Translations under genes and position numbers: made by a program
Shown: in pieces, positions 32,580 to 46,629 of the stretch
How positions within the stretch are numbered: position 1 is the first letter of the stretch
Layout: each line of letters begins with the position of its first letter
From: Syncephalis plumigaleata
Taxonomy: Eukaryota > Zoopagomycota > Zoopagomycetes > Zoopagales > Piptocephalidaceae
Assembly (NCBI GenBank): GCA_025201365.1
Contig: JAIXMF010000001.1
Coordinates: forward strand, 2,604,001 to 2,668,000
DNA: 64,000 nt
Reading direction: 5' to 3'
Notes under the pieces: model-generated
The model's input: only the letters and a program-made list of their open reading frames with translations
What the model was told of the DNA's origin: nothing
Databases searched by the model: none

Positions 32580-33661
32580 CTAGTTGTGTCGGAATAGTTT
32601 CATTCCCATCCAGTTGCAAGTGACTGCATAGATAAATAGTGGTAATGATAGTGGTACTAGTAGGCAGTAGTACTGATCATCACGTATCCAATCGAGTATC
32701 TGTATGAATTATATAAATATTGTGCTTATTCTAGTTCATTCTTTCATACTTACTACACTGCCAGTATCAGGCATCCATTTGGATATGAATACCGAGTACA
32801 TGCCGCATACGAACATGATATAGGTAGCAATGAGCAGTATCCAGCCCCAGAATGGAGTGGAATCCGGATCCTCTGCTCCTAATTGTTGGTGTGATGCCTC
32901 AAATATCAGTGGTGGTCTGACTCGTCTTTCCGATATAGATGCTACAGCTCCCGTGATTGTCATTTCATTTGAATATCGTGAATGCTCTTGCAATGGTAAT
33001 GATTGTGCACGTAATCGTTGATCAACCCCTGAGTTATGCTGAGTATAATGCAATGAAAATGCTGTTCTTGCTTACCTAGTAGCTCACGGTCAAGCAACGG
33101 TGTATGCGTGGACGTTAAAGCGGAATAGTAATCGTGTGTGGTAGTGGCAGCGCGAAATCGATTTGTATTGCAGTTGACGGATAATCCACTACCATTGCTG
33201 TTTAGATGATTATGACTATGACGTATGCTCGTTGCTTGATTAGATCGAGCCGATAGACTACTGGTAGAATGTGAACGATCCATGTTTATACCACGGGTTA
33301 ATCGACGTCGAAGTTCACTATCGCCTTCCTCGATACTGCCATAGTTACTTGAGGCAGCAGTTTCATTACAAATGGCTGCCACCCGTCCAAATAGTAGTGT
33401 GCTTCGAGGTCGTCCATTAGGTAGTGTGTTTGTATGTTCGGTAGTGTCAGTTGCCATAGACATGCTACGTGTACGGCTAGATTCCATAGTAGGACTAGTT
33501 GTCGCTGCTGTAGAGACACGTTCTATTGGAGTGGTTGTTGTGGTAATAATAGCAGAATGACGATACTGATTACGTGCAGACTCGATTGGAGAGTCATCTA
33601 TATCGTTTTGACCTAAATATGCTCCTGTAAGGTAGTGATGAGCAGACGGTGATGAAGTCAT
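32580..33661 (-). CDS. PIG-Y/ERI1-like GPI-GlcNAc transferase subunit with long N-terminal extension
   Basis: Three exons, 33661-33076, 33028-32754 and 32699-32580, giving 326 residues. The last ~80 residues hold two hydrophobic segments (FWGWILLIATYIMFVCGMYS and YYCLLVPLSLPLFIYAVTC) and end in NWMGMKLFRHN, nearly identical to the end of human PIG-Y (WMGIKLFRHN). PIG-Y/Eri1 is a small subunit of the ER complex that makes GlcNAc-PI, the first step of GPI-anchor synthesis. Human PIG-Y has only 71 residues, so the ~245-residue Ser/Thr/Asn-rich N-terminus is an oddity, probably cytosolic and disordered. The three exons stay in frame across both introns, which supports one protein. Confidence 0.8.
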
Positions 33662-33861
33662 AGCGTGTATATAGAGAGGGTGGCAAGCGTATTATCAAGT
33701 GAACGTGATACATTAAACAGAAAGGATAGGAGGCTGATTGAATGATTGAATTGATGTGCACGACTGTCATCCAATTTTAATTACACTATGATATGCGATA
33801 ATCTATATATTATAAAATTCATATTGCAACGGACATCATGAATAGACAGCTTGCTAATGCT

Positions 33862-34032
33862 TTATTGACAGAATTTGAAAGCTCCGGCAGCAAAACTAAG
33901 GCACTCCTCATCTGAAGGACAATCGGCTTTGGTATTACATCTTTTTGCTTGTGCTGTTGCACTTGTGAATATCGCAAGAAGCAGTATAATATAAATAAAC
34001 ACGAATGCGCTCATCCTCGAGATTCGCTCCAT
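33862..34032 (-). CDS. Small secreted cysteine-containing protein
   Basis: A 56-residue single-exon frame. Residues 7-28 are a clear signal peptide (FVFIYIILLLAIFTSATAQA). The mature part is about 28 residues with four cysteines in CNTKADCPSDEECLSF and a final FKFCQ. It is divergent from nothing nearby and sits between the PIG-Y-like gene and a P450. Such proteins in fungi include effectors and defence peptides, but no family was recognised. An alternative start is the Met six codons downstream. Confidence 0.6.
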   Translation of the reverse strand: MERISRMSAFVFIYIILLLAIFTSATAQAKRCNTKADCPSDEECLSFAAGAFKFCQ

Positions 34033-34557
34033 TGTGATATCCTAATCGTTGAGATAACTTGATGTTGACCAGTTGTTGTAGGAAAGACAAGAAGAATGTT
34101 TGATGGTAAATGGAAAAGTTGATGGCGCTGCTTGGGTGTAACTATTGCCACCATTAAAATCATTGGTTGGAGAATGCTCATGTGGTGAATGCAAGTTGTA
34201 CTAAAAATAGCGATGGCATCAATAAAGAAGACAATCTGATGGACAGTTATCCAATGATTTGGTATGTATCGACTAAAGAATATCTATATGAAATTATGAT
34301 TTATCTTGTATACAAGGATAGCGAATTGAACGCATAAGATGGCATTGGTGCATTATGCTTATTATGCTATGTGTACATATTCAAATGTACCAATAGATGA
34401 TGCTTAATGTAAGAAATGCAGCATCATTTCTATAAGTTGTTTAATGTTACGACTATTGGAATATAATTCATTTCGTTATCAATATTTGCACTGTACTGAT
34501 ATGATGTAGCATTCGGATGGGCAAATTTATCATCAGTTGATGTTCATACAGCAACAA
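34033..34557. other. Intergenic, AT-rich
   Basis: Upstream of the small secreted protein and downstream of the P450 stop. No gene, RNA or repeat recognised. Confidence 0.5.
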
Positions 34558-36817
34558 TTAGTATGGACGATGTACTGCTAATACATCTAGACGACCTCCT
34601 CGCGGTTTTAAGCCAAAGAATCGTACCGGTCGCATGTCGCTACTGATCCATGATGGTATTGTAATAACGAAACGACGAATCAGTATAGATAGCGTAAGTT
34701 GTAATTCCATCCATGCTAGACTATACATAATATTGCTGTTTATTAACAAGCTAGTCAGCTATATCCGTAGTCGCTTCTTACCTCTGCCCTAAACATGCGC
34801 GTGCACCCATTGAGAATGCTAGCAGGTTTTGTCGCATCAATTTACGTTTTTCAGGCGTTGTATTCAACCAGCGATCAGGATGGAAACATTCGGTATTTTC
34901 ACCAAATATCTGTGGCGTAAGATGAATTGCCGACGATACTGGATGTATAACAAACTGCTCGGGCAAATTAGCACAGAATAGCAATGACATGTAACAGATA
35001 GTAGTAGTAGTAGTTACCCCTTGAGGAAGATAAACATCGCAAATGACCACACCACCGGAGGGTACAACTCGTTGACTCGCACCACCAACCGTTCTTAGTC
35101 GCATCGATTCAAGGATGACAGCATTGAGAAGTGGTAGGTGTTTCACCGTTGAATGCGTGATTACTTGATCTCGATCAGGAATTGCCACTAGTAATTCATG
35201 CTCTAATCGTTGGTGTATAGCTGGATGTTCCAAGATGAAATGCAATGTCCTGTGGCAATATATTGGATGTTATGTACTCCTCATTAGAAGCATGTGTCAT
35301 TATCAATATGCCTACCAGGTAAGGTTCAGTGCTGTTGTATCAGTACCACCAAGTCTAAATGATCATTAGCATTTGTATTTGACGTCGGTTACAATTGCTT
35401 ACAATTGCACGATTGATTCGGCAATAATCTGATCGATATCAAGACGATTGCCAGTTTCCGGATCGACTGCTTCGATTAGTCGTTGTAGCACATCTTTAAC
35501 ACGAGTGCTATCCGTTACTTGTTCATCTTTCATTGAGTTGATACGCTCGCAAACGATGGATCGTGCAAACCAATGTGGTATTTGTATGTAAATAACTATC
35601 GTATCATTCATTGTGACCTACTTCAATTAGCAATCGCTCTGATTCGAAATACTTTGGCATGATCCATGGATGACATAATCTACCAAATACATTCTTCTAT
35701 CGAATGCACAGATAGATAGATATACACATTAAAGTTGTTGTCGTCGTTGTTGTTTATTCCAGTAGACACTGCTTACCAGCATTCCCAGATAGGTCATGTC
35801 GTTGATCCAACGGAAAACAGGATGTGCCGTATCATTACCGTCAGCCTTCAATGTATGGAATGAACCTCCAAATGCCACTTCGCCAATTACATCCTAGTCA
35901 ATTCATTAGTACTCGTATACATATATACATACATACACGTGTCAATGTATCGATCATACTAATGTGGCACAATGGAACAGTTTCATTATATCAAATGATT
36001 CACCGGTATCAGCATAGCGGGACACTTGTGCTGCAATGGCAGCTGCTCCTGCCTCATAGATAAGTGGCTCCAGTTCTGTGATAGACGTGGCCGAGAATGC
36101 CGGACCAATGAGTCGTTTCTACATAGTGCGAAGGCAAGCAAGCAAGCAGATAAGCAATTAGTTGCATGGTCATGGAATTGGCTACTTCCTACCAGTTGAC
36201 GATGATGTTCCGCGTTCCTATACATCCATATTCATGAGTGTATTGCTAGTTTCCTCGCGTAAGTGACTGACCTGGTGGAGAATATACTCTCACGATGAAA
36301 TGCAAAATTCCTATAGCTTTCTGGCTTGCTAAACTTTGTGGAACTATAGATTACCTTCAAGGCATCAGGATCGATTGTTGCCACTGCATTAGAACCTAAT
36401 CGATACATGTATATACATAAATAAGCGATATTTCACAGGTATGACAACGATAACCACTAACTTAGACGGTATATCTTTCCATAACGTTGACTCATTGCCA
36501 CGCTATAAGCCGTATAATTGCCGGTGGCCATTTGGTATAGGGTAATCAAGCGTGCAATTATGGCCGGTCTCACACCTGGTATCTTTGCAATGGGCGAGAA
36601 TAGCTCGTCATAAAGTATCTGGCAAACAATGAGCTACTGTTTCAATCGATAATGATCATTCTACCTTGCTCAGTAAAGATGCACCACAAACTATTGCTAC
36701 AAACTTCCAATCGAGTAGCACTTCCATTAGTGGATAATATAGGCTTGGATACATACTAAGAAATGAATAAGAAACGATATTGCTGGAGGAAAGGAGTAAA
36801 AGAAGCAACAATGCCAT
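34558..36817 (-). CDS. Cytochrome P450 monooxygenase
   Basis: Gene with about ten exons separated by 50-70 nt introns. The N-terminus is hydrophobic (MALLLLLLLSSSN), an ER membrane anchor. Signature motifs are in order: I-helix oxygen-binding LLGGTDTTALNLTW (across an intron at about 35355-35400), K-helix ExxR in ESMRLR, meander HPDRWLN, and heme loop FSMGARACLGQR whose Cys ligates the heme iron. The last exon after the heme loop ends LDVLAVHRPY at 34558. Substrate cannot be predicted. The start at 36817 is the first ATG giving an anchor, but a later Met (MYPSLYYP or MEVLLDW) is possible. Confidence 0.88.
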
Positions 36818-37551
36818 GAAGATCCTTGGATACTTGCTATTACATCCATTAAGTTATATCTAATGATGACTGCTTACATTGTTATCTTTCTCCTTGTTAT
36901 ACCAATAATGACATCGATGATGCAGCTAGCATCAATAGATGCGTATTTGCAATGTTCTTTGTTACATATCTCGCAAATGTTATGACTGATCAATACACGC
37001 TAATATGGACTCATTGTATATACAATCTATGCCAAGCCATGTCAATTGGCAATTACTATTCAATCTATGACATTGTCAGTCTACTAGCAAAGATAATCCA
37101 AGCATTGTATTGATTAGACATTGATGGCGTAAGAGACAGCCTTAACGAGTCTAGTTGCCACGTAATACATTCTTTAGTTGAGCAAACTATCATTAACACC
37201 ATCCAATGGATTATTGCTAGCATGGGCTGATCTGTCGAGTGCATCCAGTGGTGTTACAAAGACAATGGTAACGCGTTGGGTCATTCGCTTGTCCGTTTCC
37301 ATTCGTGCAACATCAGCTGAATGGAACGCCTTTGAACGGTTCTTTCGCCAGAAATGAAACTCCCGAAAAGGAGTAGCCGAGAACGAGACGTCAACTTGAT
37401 AAATCCTCGCTCTCTCCCCTCCCCCCAACGATAGCGACATTTGTACTTCTCTCGTCGGCATTTTTGTTATTTCTCAGTATCTGTTCAGTTATTGTACCTT
37501 TTTTGATTCTATACGGTTCAGTCTACCCACTCTATCTGTACTAACATCATT
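36818..37551. other. Intergenic with one doubtful minus-strand frame
   Basis: Between the P450 and the EF-hand gene. A 95-codon minus-strand frame (37461-37174, MPTREVQMSLSLGGGERARI) has no similarity I recognise; it could be a small gene or chance. Nothing else seen. Confidence 0.4.
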
Positions 37552-38179
37552 ATGGTATGTACACGTTGCATGTACCATTATTACCATAGTCCATTCAATC
37601 TACAATGATATACTGACGTTTTATTGCGAATAAATAGACTGTGACTAACCTCAGCAATAGCCAAGTTATCCGTCTAAAGGAGGAATTCAGTGTATTGGAC
37701 GCTGATAACCGCGGCACCATCAACTTTGATAGTCTACTTGCCCTTTACTATGAACTAGATGTTGCAACGGATAAAGACGAGCTTGAACAGCTAGTTGGTT
37801 CGAAAGCAGTTGAAGCCAATCTATTCGACATTGATGCAGCGTTGCAGACTTACGGCAAGCTCAACGAGTTGGCCATTCAGCGTCAGCAGGAAAGGGAAGC
37901 GCAACTACGCCATGCCTTCAAGCTATTCGATCGTGATCACGATGGCAAGGTCACGGCCGAGGAATTGCAGATGATCATGACCCATGTAACCAAAGAGCAG
38001 TATACAACGGATGAGGCGGCGGAACTCGTCACCATACTGGATACCGATAAGAATGGCTTTATCGATGTTGACGAGCTACTCGGACTGATAGTAAGTGATT
38101 GCTGCACGTTCCGCACATAGAAGCAGTAGAGCTAATCATGAATTATTAGAAATCACGCGGTGAAGTAGCAGCAAGCTAA
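37552..38179 (+). CDS. EF-hand calcium-binding protein (calmodulin/centrin-like)
   Basis: Three exons: 37552-37554, 37638-38090 and 38150-38179, giving 161 residues. The first exon is just the ATG codon, which precedes a GTATGT donor; the next exon continues TVTNLSNSQVIRLKEEF, the usual calmodulin-like start. EF-hand 1 is LDADNRGTINFDSL; the second is degenerate; EF-hands 3 (FDRDHDGKVTAEEL) and 4 (LDTDKNGFIDVDEL) have canonical Asp/Glu ligands. A Gln/Arg-rich linker (RQQEREAQLRHAFKLF) joins the lobes. It is a calcium sensor of the calmodulin/centrin group; the exact orthologue is unclear. Confidence 0.88.
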
Positions 38180-38847
38180 GCGCACCATGTCCTTCAATAA
38201 ATGATATGGCTCATCTTGCTAGTTGTTTATAACCACATCTATCTGAATGATACATTGTCGTAGCATGTGTGGTGTTCGATATTGATTCTATTTTATTTAT
38301 GTGCAATGATATGAAATGTAAACATGAACAAGCAATACTACTACTAATACTAATCATTGATGAGAGATAAAAAGCAACGAGTAATGCATTAATATTTCAT
38401 ACGTATACAAATACCATGGAATCTCATGCATAAAATGGGTGCTTAATGCGATCAATATAATAGTAATATAGTAAATAGGAGCAGCCGTAGCAACTAGCAA
38501 ATAAAGTAAATATCGAATAAATCACAAATTAGAAATGCAGATGCAAGTGTATGAACAGAGGAGGACAATGATTCCAATCGGGATTGTAATAGGTTTATTT
38601 GCATAAAATTGGCTATTGTCCGCTTGAAGTTGTAGAAACACAAATCAAATGTGTTGCATGAATTATTATGCTTTGATGAATGTTGCATTATGATATGACT
38701 GTCAAAACAGGTAGAAATAACCCAATTTAGAATAACAATCCTTATGCTTATTTAATTCACCACGGAACTAATCGGAAATGCATTATTCTGGTAAAAGTAA
38801 TATACTTAGTCGGAAAGAAGGAAAGAAAGGTCCACCATAGTATTGGT
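38180..38847. other. Intergenic, AT-rich
   Basis: 3' flank of the EF-hand gene and of the candidate micro-gene. No feature recognised. Confidence 0.5.
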
Positions 38848-39042
38848 TTAGCCGGCCGATTCAGCTTCAATCAGCATAAGCTCCAGTTCATATATGCGGC
38901 AGTGATAATGATGCTAATATAATCGAGTTTTTTTCTAGTATATAGCTCGGAATGAAACACGCCTTACCAATTTGTTACTATAAGCTTTCCCTATTAACTA
39001 TTCTGTTCAATTACATTCGCTTTAACTACTTTCAGGGACCAT
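38848..39042 (-). CDS. Possible 33-residue protein in three tiny exons
   Basis: Spliced reading from ATG at 39042: exons 39042-39030, 38990-38968 and 38913-38848, joined over introns of 39 and 54 nt with GTAGTT/AATAG and GTAAGG/ATTAG borders. The product ends in YELELMLIEAESAG, an amphipathic helix with good codon continuity across both joins. It is divergent from the monooxygenase gene, 71 bp away. I do not recognise the family, and so short a spliced frame could arise by chance. Confidence 0.3.
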
Positions 39043-39113
39043 AGTACTATTCGCCGGCTACAGCTCTACATTAGTATTGCAACTGCTATCCATTTGCACA
39101 TTCATTTGTCATC

Positions 39114-41276
<2,163 letters not shown>

Positions 41277-41777
41277 TAGAAATAGTAGTTAGCGTTTCTC
41301 TATCAGCAACTCAAGTATTCGTATTATCACCCTTTTGGATCATCTCGTAGTGCAGCTTCTTAGTTTTGTCCACGGTCTAATTTAAAGCATAGTGGCACAC
41401 TCGGAGGAGTAAGCTACACACTTGTCAAATATCATCATTTATGTAATAAATAATCGTCAGTACTAAACGTGAAATCCAATTGCTTTCCCTGTTTTACGAT
41501 ATAAAGTGCGGTATGCTTATGTACATCATTATTGTATACAAAATAAAATACATCATCGAGACTACCAGATACCGTAATGTATTACTCTATCGTTTGCTTT
41601 AAAATACACCAGCATACTCGTTGTTATCATGGTAATCCAGGCAGAACTACTTGTATCTATCAATCATTCTAAAGAATCATACTAAGAGGTATACCGAATA
41701 TCAAAAAATAACTAGTAAAACTGATATTTGTTCGATACAACGTGATAGTGCACTTTTTGTGCCCTTTCTGGCATTTA
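41277..41777. other. Intergenic between convergent genes
   Basis: 3' flanks of the monooxygenase and prohibitin genes. AT-rich; no feature recognised. Confidence 0.5.
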
Positions 41778-42807
41778 TTATTTCTTAGTTGATGTCGAAT
41801 TCTCGGCTGTCACGTTAAGCAGGAGCGTGTCGGCATCCAACATTACTCTATTGCTGGAGCGAGCGATGACTTGTGCGATATCTCGTGCCGCATCAATCTT
41901 ACGAAGCGCGATGAATCCTGGCTTATCCTTGATGGCCTCACCGATCAACTCGGCCGATCGTGCCTCACCCTCGGCCTTCACGATGGTCGCTTGCTTGTCC
42001 TGTTTGGCGCGTTCAACGACGAACATGGCTCGTTGCGCATCCTGCTGAGCAATCTGCTTGGCCTCGACAGCATGGCTGAATTCAGGACTAAATGCGACAT
42101 GCGTGATCGAGACATCGTCCAACACCATATGGAAGCGAAGGGCACGCTGCGTAAGATTGTCGCGTACTAGACGGGAGACACGTTCACGCTGCGTAATCAA
42201 TTGCGAGGCGTTGAATTGTGCCACCACACTCTTAAGCACTTCATTGACGATAGATGGTAGGACTCGTTCGTCATAGTCCTCGCCGAGTGTACGATAAATA
42301 GTGGGTAGCTCATCGATGATAGGCCTACTTAGCACACGACAAGTGATATTGACCATTTGCAAATCTAAATATCGCATAGAGTAAGTGACGTTCAAGCTAT
42401 TCCATCAAATAAAATAGCAACTCGTGCCGTCCCCTTACCTTTTGTACCGGTAAGCGAGGAAATATTACGTGGCTTAGCGCGTACATCGTAGATCACAGGT
42501 GTCTCCACCCAAGGTGTATTGAAATGCGTTCCTTCCGCGTAGACACGCTTTTGAACGCCAAAGAAACGCGAATACTTTACTGCTCGCTGACCGCCATCAA
42601 CTGAATAATACGTGTAGTGATCACCACAAAAAGGCATACTATTAGATAAACGATATTCTACTACTGCGCGTAGAGTTGTGGCTTACCGTTAAATAGACAT
42701 GAATTGATACCCAAACCAAGACCAGCAAGAGCAATCAAGGCACCGCCACCAGTAAAGAAATGTCGGCCTGGTAGCTTATTCTTCAATTGGTTGAATTGTT
42801 GCGCCAT
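41778..42807 (-). CDS. PHB2: Prohibitin-2, inner-membrane scaffold subunit
   Basis: Three exons: 42807-42687, 42600-42439 and 42364-41778, giving 289 residues, close to other PHB2 proteins. The start [14 protein letters not shown] precedes a membrane anchor ([19 protein letters not shown]). The SPFH/PHB domain follows ([16 protein letters not shown] ... [11 protein letters not shown]). [36 protein letters not shown] and [15 protein letters not shown] are strongly conserved and distinguish PHB2 from PHB1. It forms ring complexes with PHB1 in the mitochondrial inner membrane that support the m-AAA protease and cristae. An in-frame ATG 26 codons upstream would add a dispensable extension. Confidence 0.95.
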
Positions 42808-43179
42808 ACTAGCAGTAGGATCTTTTTGTATTCGTAGCGTATCCGTTGATAGAGTAAAAAAAGAGTACGCGACTGAGCTCATCAAGAATCTCTAAAGCTG
42901 GATGACGAGGCAATTTTACTTTTTCCTAGAGAGAGAATAAACTGTCAAACTGGTACAACTGTCATTTCAGTGTATATGCATTTGTACACACACAAATGCA
43001 TACGAGACTACTGCTTGTTTTTTCTTATTTTTTTTACTTTTAAACAACATTGATTGCGACTATTTGTATTGTTTCATTATTATTATATTCGTCTAGTTAA
43101 ATAGCAAGAAAGAAGTTGAACCTGTAGCGTTTGAGTAAGATATCTATTCAATTAGGCGATAAAGGTATTTGGATACAAT
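42808..43179. promoter_or_regulatory. Intergenic region between divergent PHB2 and DBP4
   Basis: 372 bp between two start codons on opposite strands, so probably a shared promoter region. It has T-rich and A-rich tracts (43018-43041) but no specific site was recognised. Confidence 0.45.
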
Positions 43180-46100
43180 ATGAAGCAGGAGCAGCAGCAT
43201 AAAAGAAATACCAGTGACCGTCGACGAGCTAAACGGTCAAAGGAAGAGAAAGAAATTGACCAGCTTAACAAGCACTATGCAGGACCAGTAAGTTATGCTG
43301 TAGTGCATGGAATACGCACATGTGTTATAACGATTTGTTGCTAGGTAGACACGAAGGAACAGGTTAAATTTAGCGATGTATTACTTTCTACTAAGACGCA
43401 ACAAGGTATGCGCATATATACATATACATATACATATTGCTGCTTAGCATGTTCTGATTGTTATACTAATCTTTATTAATTGAACACAGGACTTAGCAAG
43501 GCGAACTTTGTCGAGATGACCGATATCCAACGTAAGGCAATACCAGTTGCTCTGCAAAAGCGTGATATTCTAGGTGCAGCTCGTACAGGCTCTGGTAAAA
43601 CACTGGCATTCCTTGTACCGGTAAGATATACATCAGATGCAATAGTCTCATATCCGATAATCGATCGCTCATCTAAAATCAATAGCTTATTGAAATTCTT
43701 TATCGTGAACGATGGAGTCAATACGACGGTATTGGTGCCTTGGTCATTTCTCCTACACGAGAATTGGTAGGTGTTGTATACTAGCTACATTACATGATAT
43801 ATAACACATAGATAGCTAACACTGCTCATATAGGCTGTGCAAATATTTAACGTATTATGTCAATTTGGAAAGGAGCATAGCTTCTCTGCCGGTCTAATCA
43901 TTGGAGGAAAGGATCTGAAAACGGAGCAGGAACGTATTACTCGAATGAATATCCTCGTATGTACACCTGGTCGATTATTGCAACATATGGATCAGACGCC
44001 TAATTTCGACTGTACTCATCTTCAACTACTTGGTAAGCTATCGGCATTGAATAACAAATGAAATACTGACATTTAACACATGTATCTATGGAATGATCAT
44101 TAGTATTGGATGAGGCAGATCGTATTTTGGATATGGGTTTTGCTAAAACACTAAATGCCATTCTTGAAAACTTGCCCACCGATCGTCAGACTATGCTCTT
44201 CTCTGCCACACAAACAAAATCCGTTAAAGATTTGGCTCGACTTAGCCTAAAGGTAAGCATTATAGATATAAATAATATTGATACTAATATACTTACAAAT
44301 GGCAGAACCCTGAATACATATCTGTACATGAGAAACAAGAGTTTAGTACACCGCAAAAGTTGCAGCAACATTACATGGTAGTGGAGTTGCAGTCCAAACT
44401 CGATATGCTTTACTCGTTTATTCGAACTCATTTACAATGTAAAGCATTGGTATTCTTCTCCAGTTGTAAACAGGTAATCATCATAGTTACTTATCTATTA
44501 TTACTAGCTATATGACTCATTGTATTTACTCGCTCGTCATTAATATACGGATTAGGTTCGATTTGCTTATGAGACTTTCTGCAAGCTACAGCCGGGTATT
44601 CAATTGATGCAGCTACACGGAAAGCAGAAACAACAAAAGCGTGTGGATATATTTACACAGTATTCCCGTACGAAACATGCATTCCTATTCTGCACGGATA
44701 TAGCAGCGCGTGGTCTTGATTTCCCTGCAGTCGACTGGGTTATCCAAGTGGATTGTCCCGAGGATGCCGACACCTATATTCATCGAGTTGGTCGTACGGC
44801 ACGCTACGAATCGGTTGGACGTGCCCTCCTAATGCTATTGCCATCAGAGGAGAAGGCGATGATTGAATTGTTACAACAAAAGCGTGTACCCATCGAGAAG
44901 ATTCGCGTTAAACATAGCCGTAAACAAGTGATTCAACCGCAATTACAGGCATTCTGTTTCAAAGATCCAGAGATCAAGTATCTAGGACAAAAGGTTAGGA
45001 TACCAATCCATCTATCCTAGTAGTTATGAACTAACGTGTAATATAATATGACGTGTAGGCATTCGTATCCTATGTACGCTCGGTGTACTTGCAAAAGAAC
45101 AAGTCGATTTTCGATGTCAATGCACTACCTATGGAGGAATATGCTACATCACTTGGATTACCGGGTGTACCAAAGATTCGATTTATCAAGGTTAGTAATT
45201 CGATAACAGTAAGATTAGTAAACAATATACTCAATAATAATAATAAATAGAAATCCGATGATAAGAATATATCACGACAAGCGACTAAACTAATGAATAC
45301 ACCAGAGAAGACGGTATTCAATAGTGATGATGATGAGGAAGAAGAAGAAGAAGAGGAGGAGGAAGAGGAGGAGATTAGCGATGAGGAAATGCCATCTATA
45401 AAGCATAAGGAATCTGCAGACAATAGTGATGAATCATCACAAGAGAATGAAGAAACATTACAGCAAAAACAGGTAAGCAATATAGACATATTAATGTTGA
45501 TTAACATAAACTGATATTGTAATCATAATTCGTAGAATCGACCAAAAACAAGAATCGAAAAGATGTTCCTTCGTAAGAATCAATCGATATTGGCTGATCA
45601 TTACACTCGATTGGTGGATCATGAGACCGATCGATTGGCCGCTACACAAATCACAGATGCACTAGATGATGCAGAGGATGAAGATGAATTTATTACGCTT
45701 AAACGTGTTGATCATGCACTAGATGATGACACACCACCACTTGTGGAAGTACAATCGAAGCGTAGTCAAAAGAAGACCAAGAAGGATCTAGTCAAGAATG
45801 CTCCTCGTGGTGAGAAACTTATATTCGACGATGATGGCGAGGTGAGTAATACCTGGATAGATGTATACTACAACGACTAACACATATTATCTAATAATCT
45901 ACTCAATGTTAATAATCAAGGCACATCCTCTTTATGAGTTTGAAGCATTAGATGATTTCATGAAGACAGGCAGTGTCACTGAGAAACAAAAGGCATTTGT
46001 CGAGGAGAGTTTGGCAGTGATGCGTGATGCCGATACAGTCGATCGACAAATAGCTCGTGATAAACGACGAGAGAAACGATTGAAACGAAAGTTACGCGAA

Positions 46101-46428
46101 CAGGTATGTAACACTAGTAATACTAATACGAATACTAATAATAATCTAGGCAAATAATGAGGATGATGATGGTGATAGATTTGTCGTTCAAATAGGCGGT
46201 GGTGGTGACAATGATGATGGTGATGATGACAACAACTACTCAATGGATGATGATGATGAAGAAATTACAACAACATATAATAACAATAATGAGCGTGACA
46301 CTAAATCATCTCATAATGATACGAGTACAAAGAGAAATAGAAAGAAGGCTAAGCTAGTGGAAGTAGAGGAACCAACAACATTGGCTGAACAAGAAAGACT
46401 TGCCCTACAATTACTGGGTGTATCTTAA
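43180..46428 (+). CDS. DBP4: DBP4 (HCA4/DDX10) DEAD-box rRNA-processing helicase
   Basis: Gene with about twelve exons. The start [20 protein letters not shown] leads to the Q motif ([16 protein letters not shown]), motif I ARTGSGKT, Ia SPTREL, Ib [14 protein letters not shown] box [13 protein letters not shown], motif III FSATQT, and C-terminal motifs [17 protein letters not shown] and HRVGRTAR. The following region [20 protein letters not shown] and LPGVPKIRF identifies the DBP4/DDX10 branch. A long acidic and basic tail ends [12 protein letters not shown]4 acts in the nucleolus in early 18S rRNA maturation and U14 snoRNA release. No frame change was seen across 3.2 kb, in contrast to several neighbours. 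Confidence 0.95.
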
Positions 46429-46629
46429 CTCTTGTTTCTATTCCCTATGAGATGACATTAAACTTATAAGAACTGGTTATAATATAGATTACTATTTAAG
46501 CATTATATACTTTGAATAAAAGCTAACAATTAAAAGTGAATATTAATGAATGTGATTATACAATGTAATAATGATATAAACATGTTATTTATTCATATCA
46601 ATGATACTTACATTCTATTCAATACAAAA

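Noticed and set aside
37174-37461. 95-codon minus-strand frame MPTREVQMS
   Set aside because: Kept only as doubtful: no similarity or domain seen; could be chance in a divergent intergenic region.
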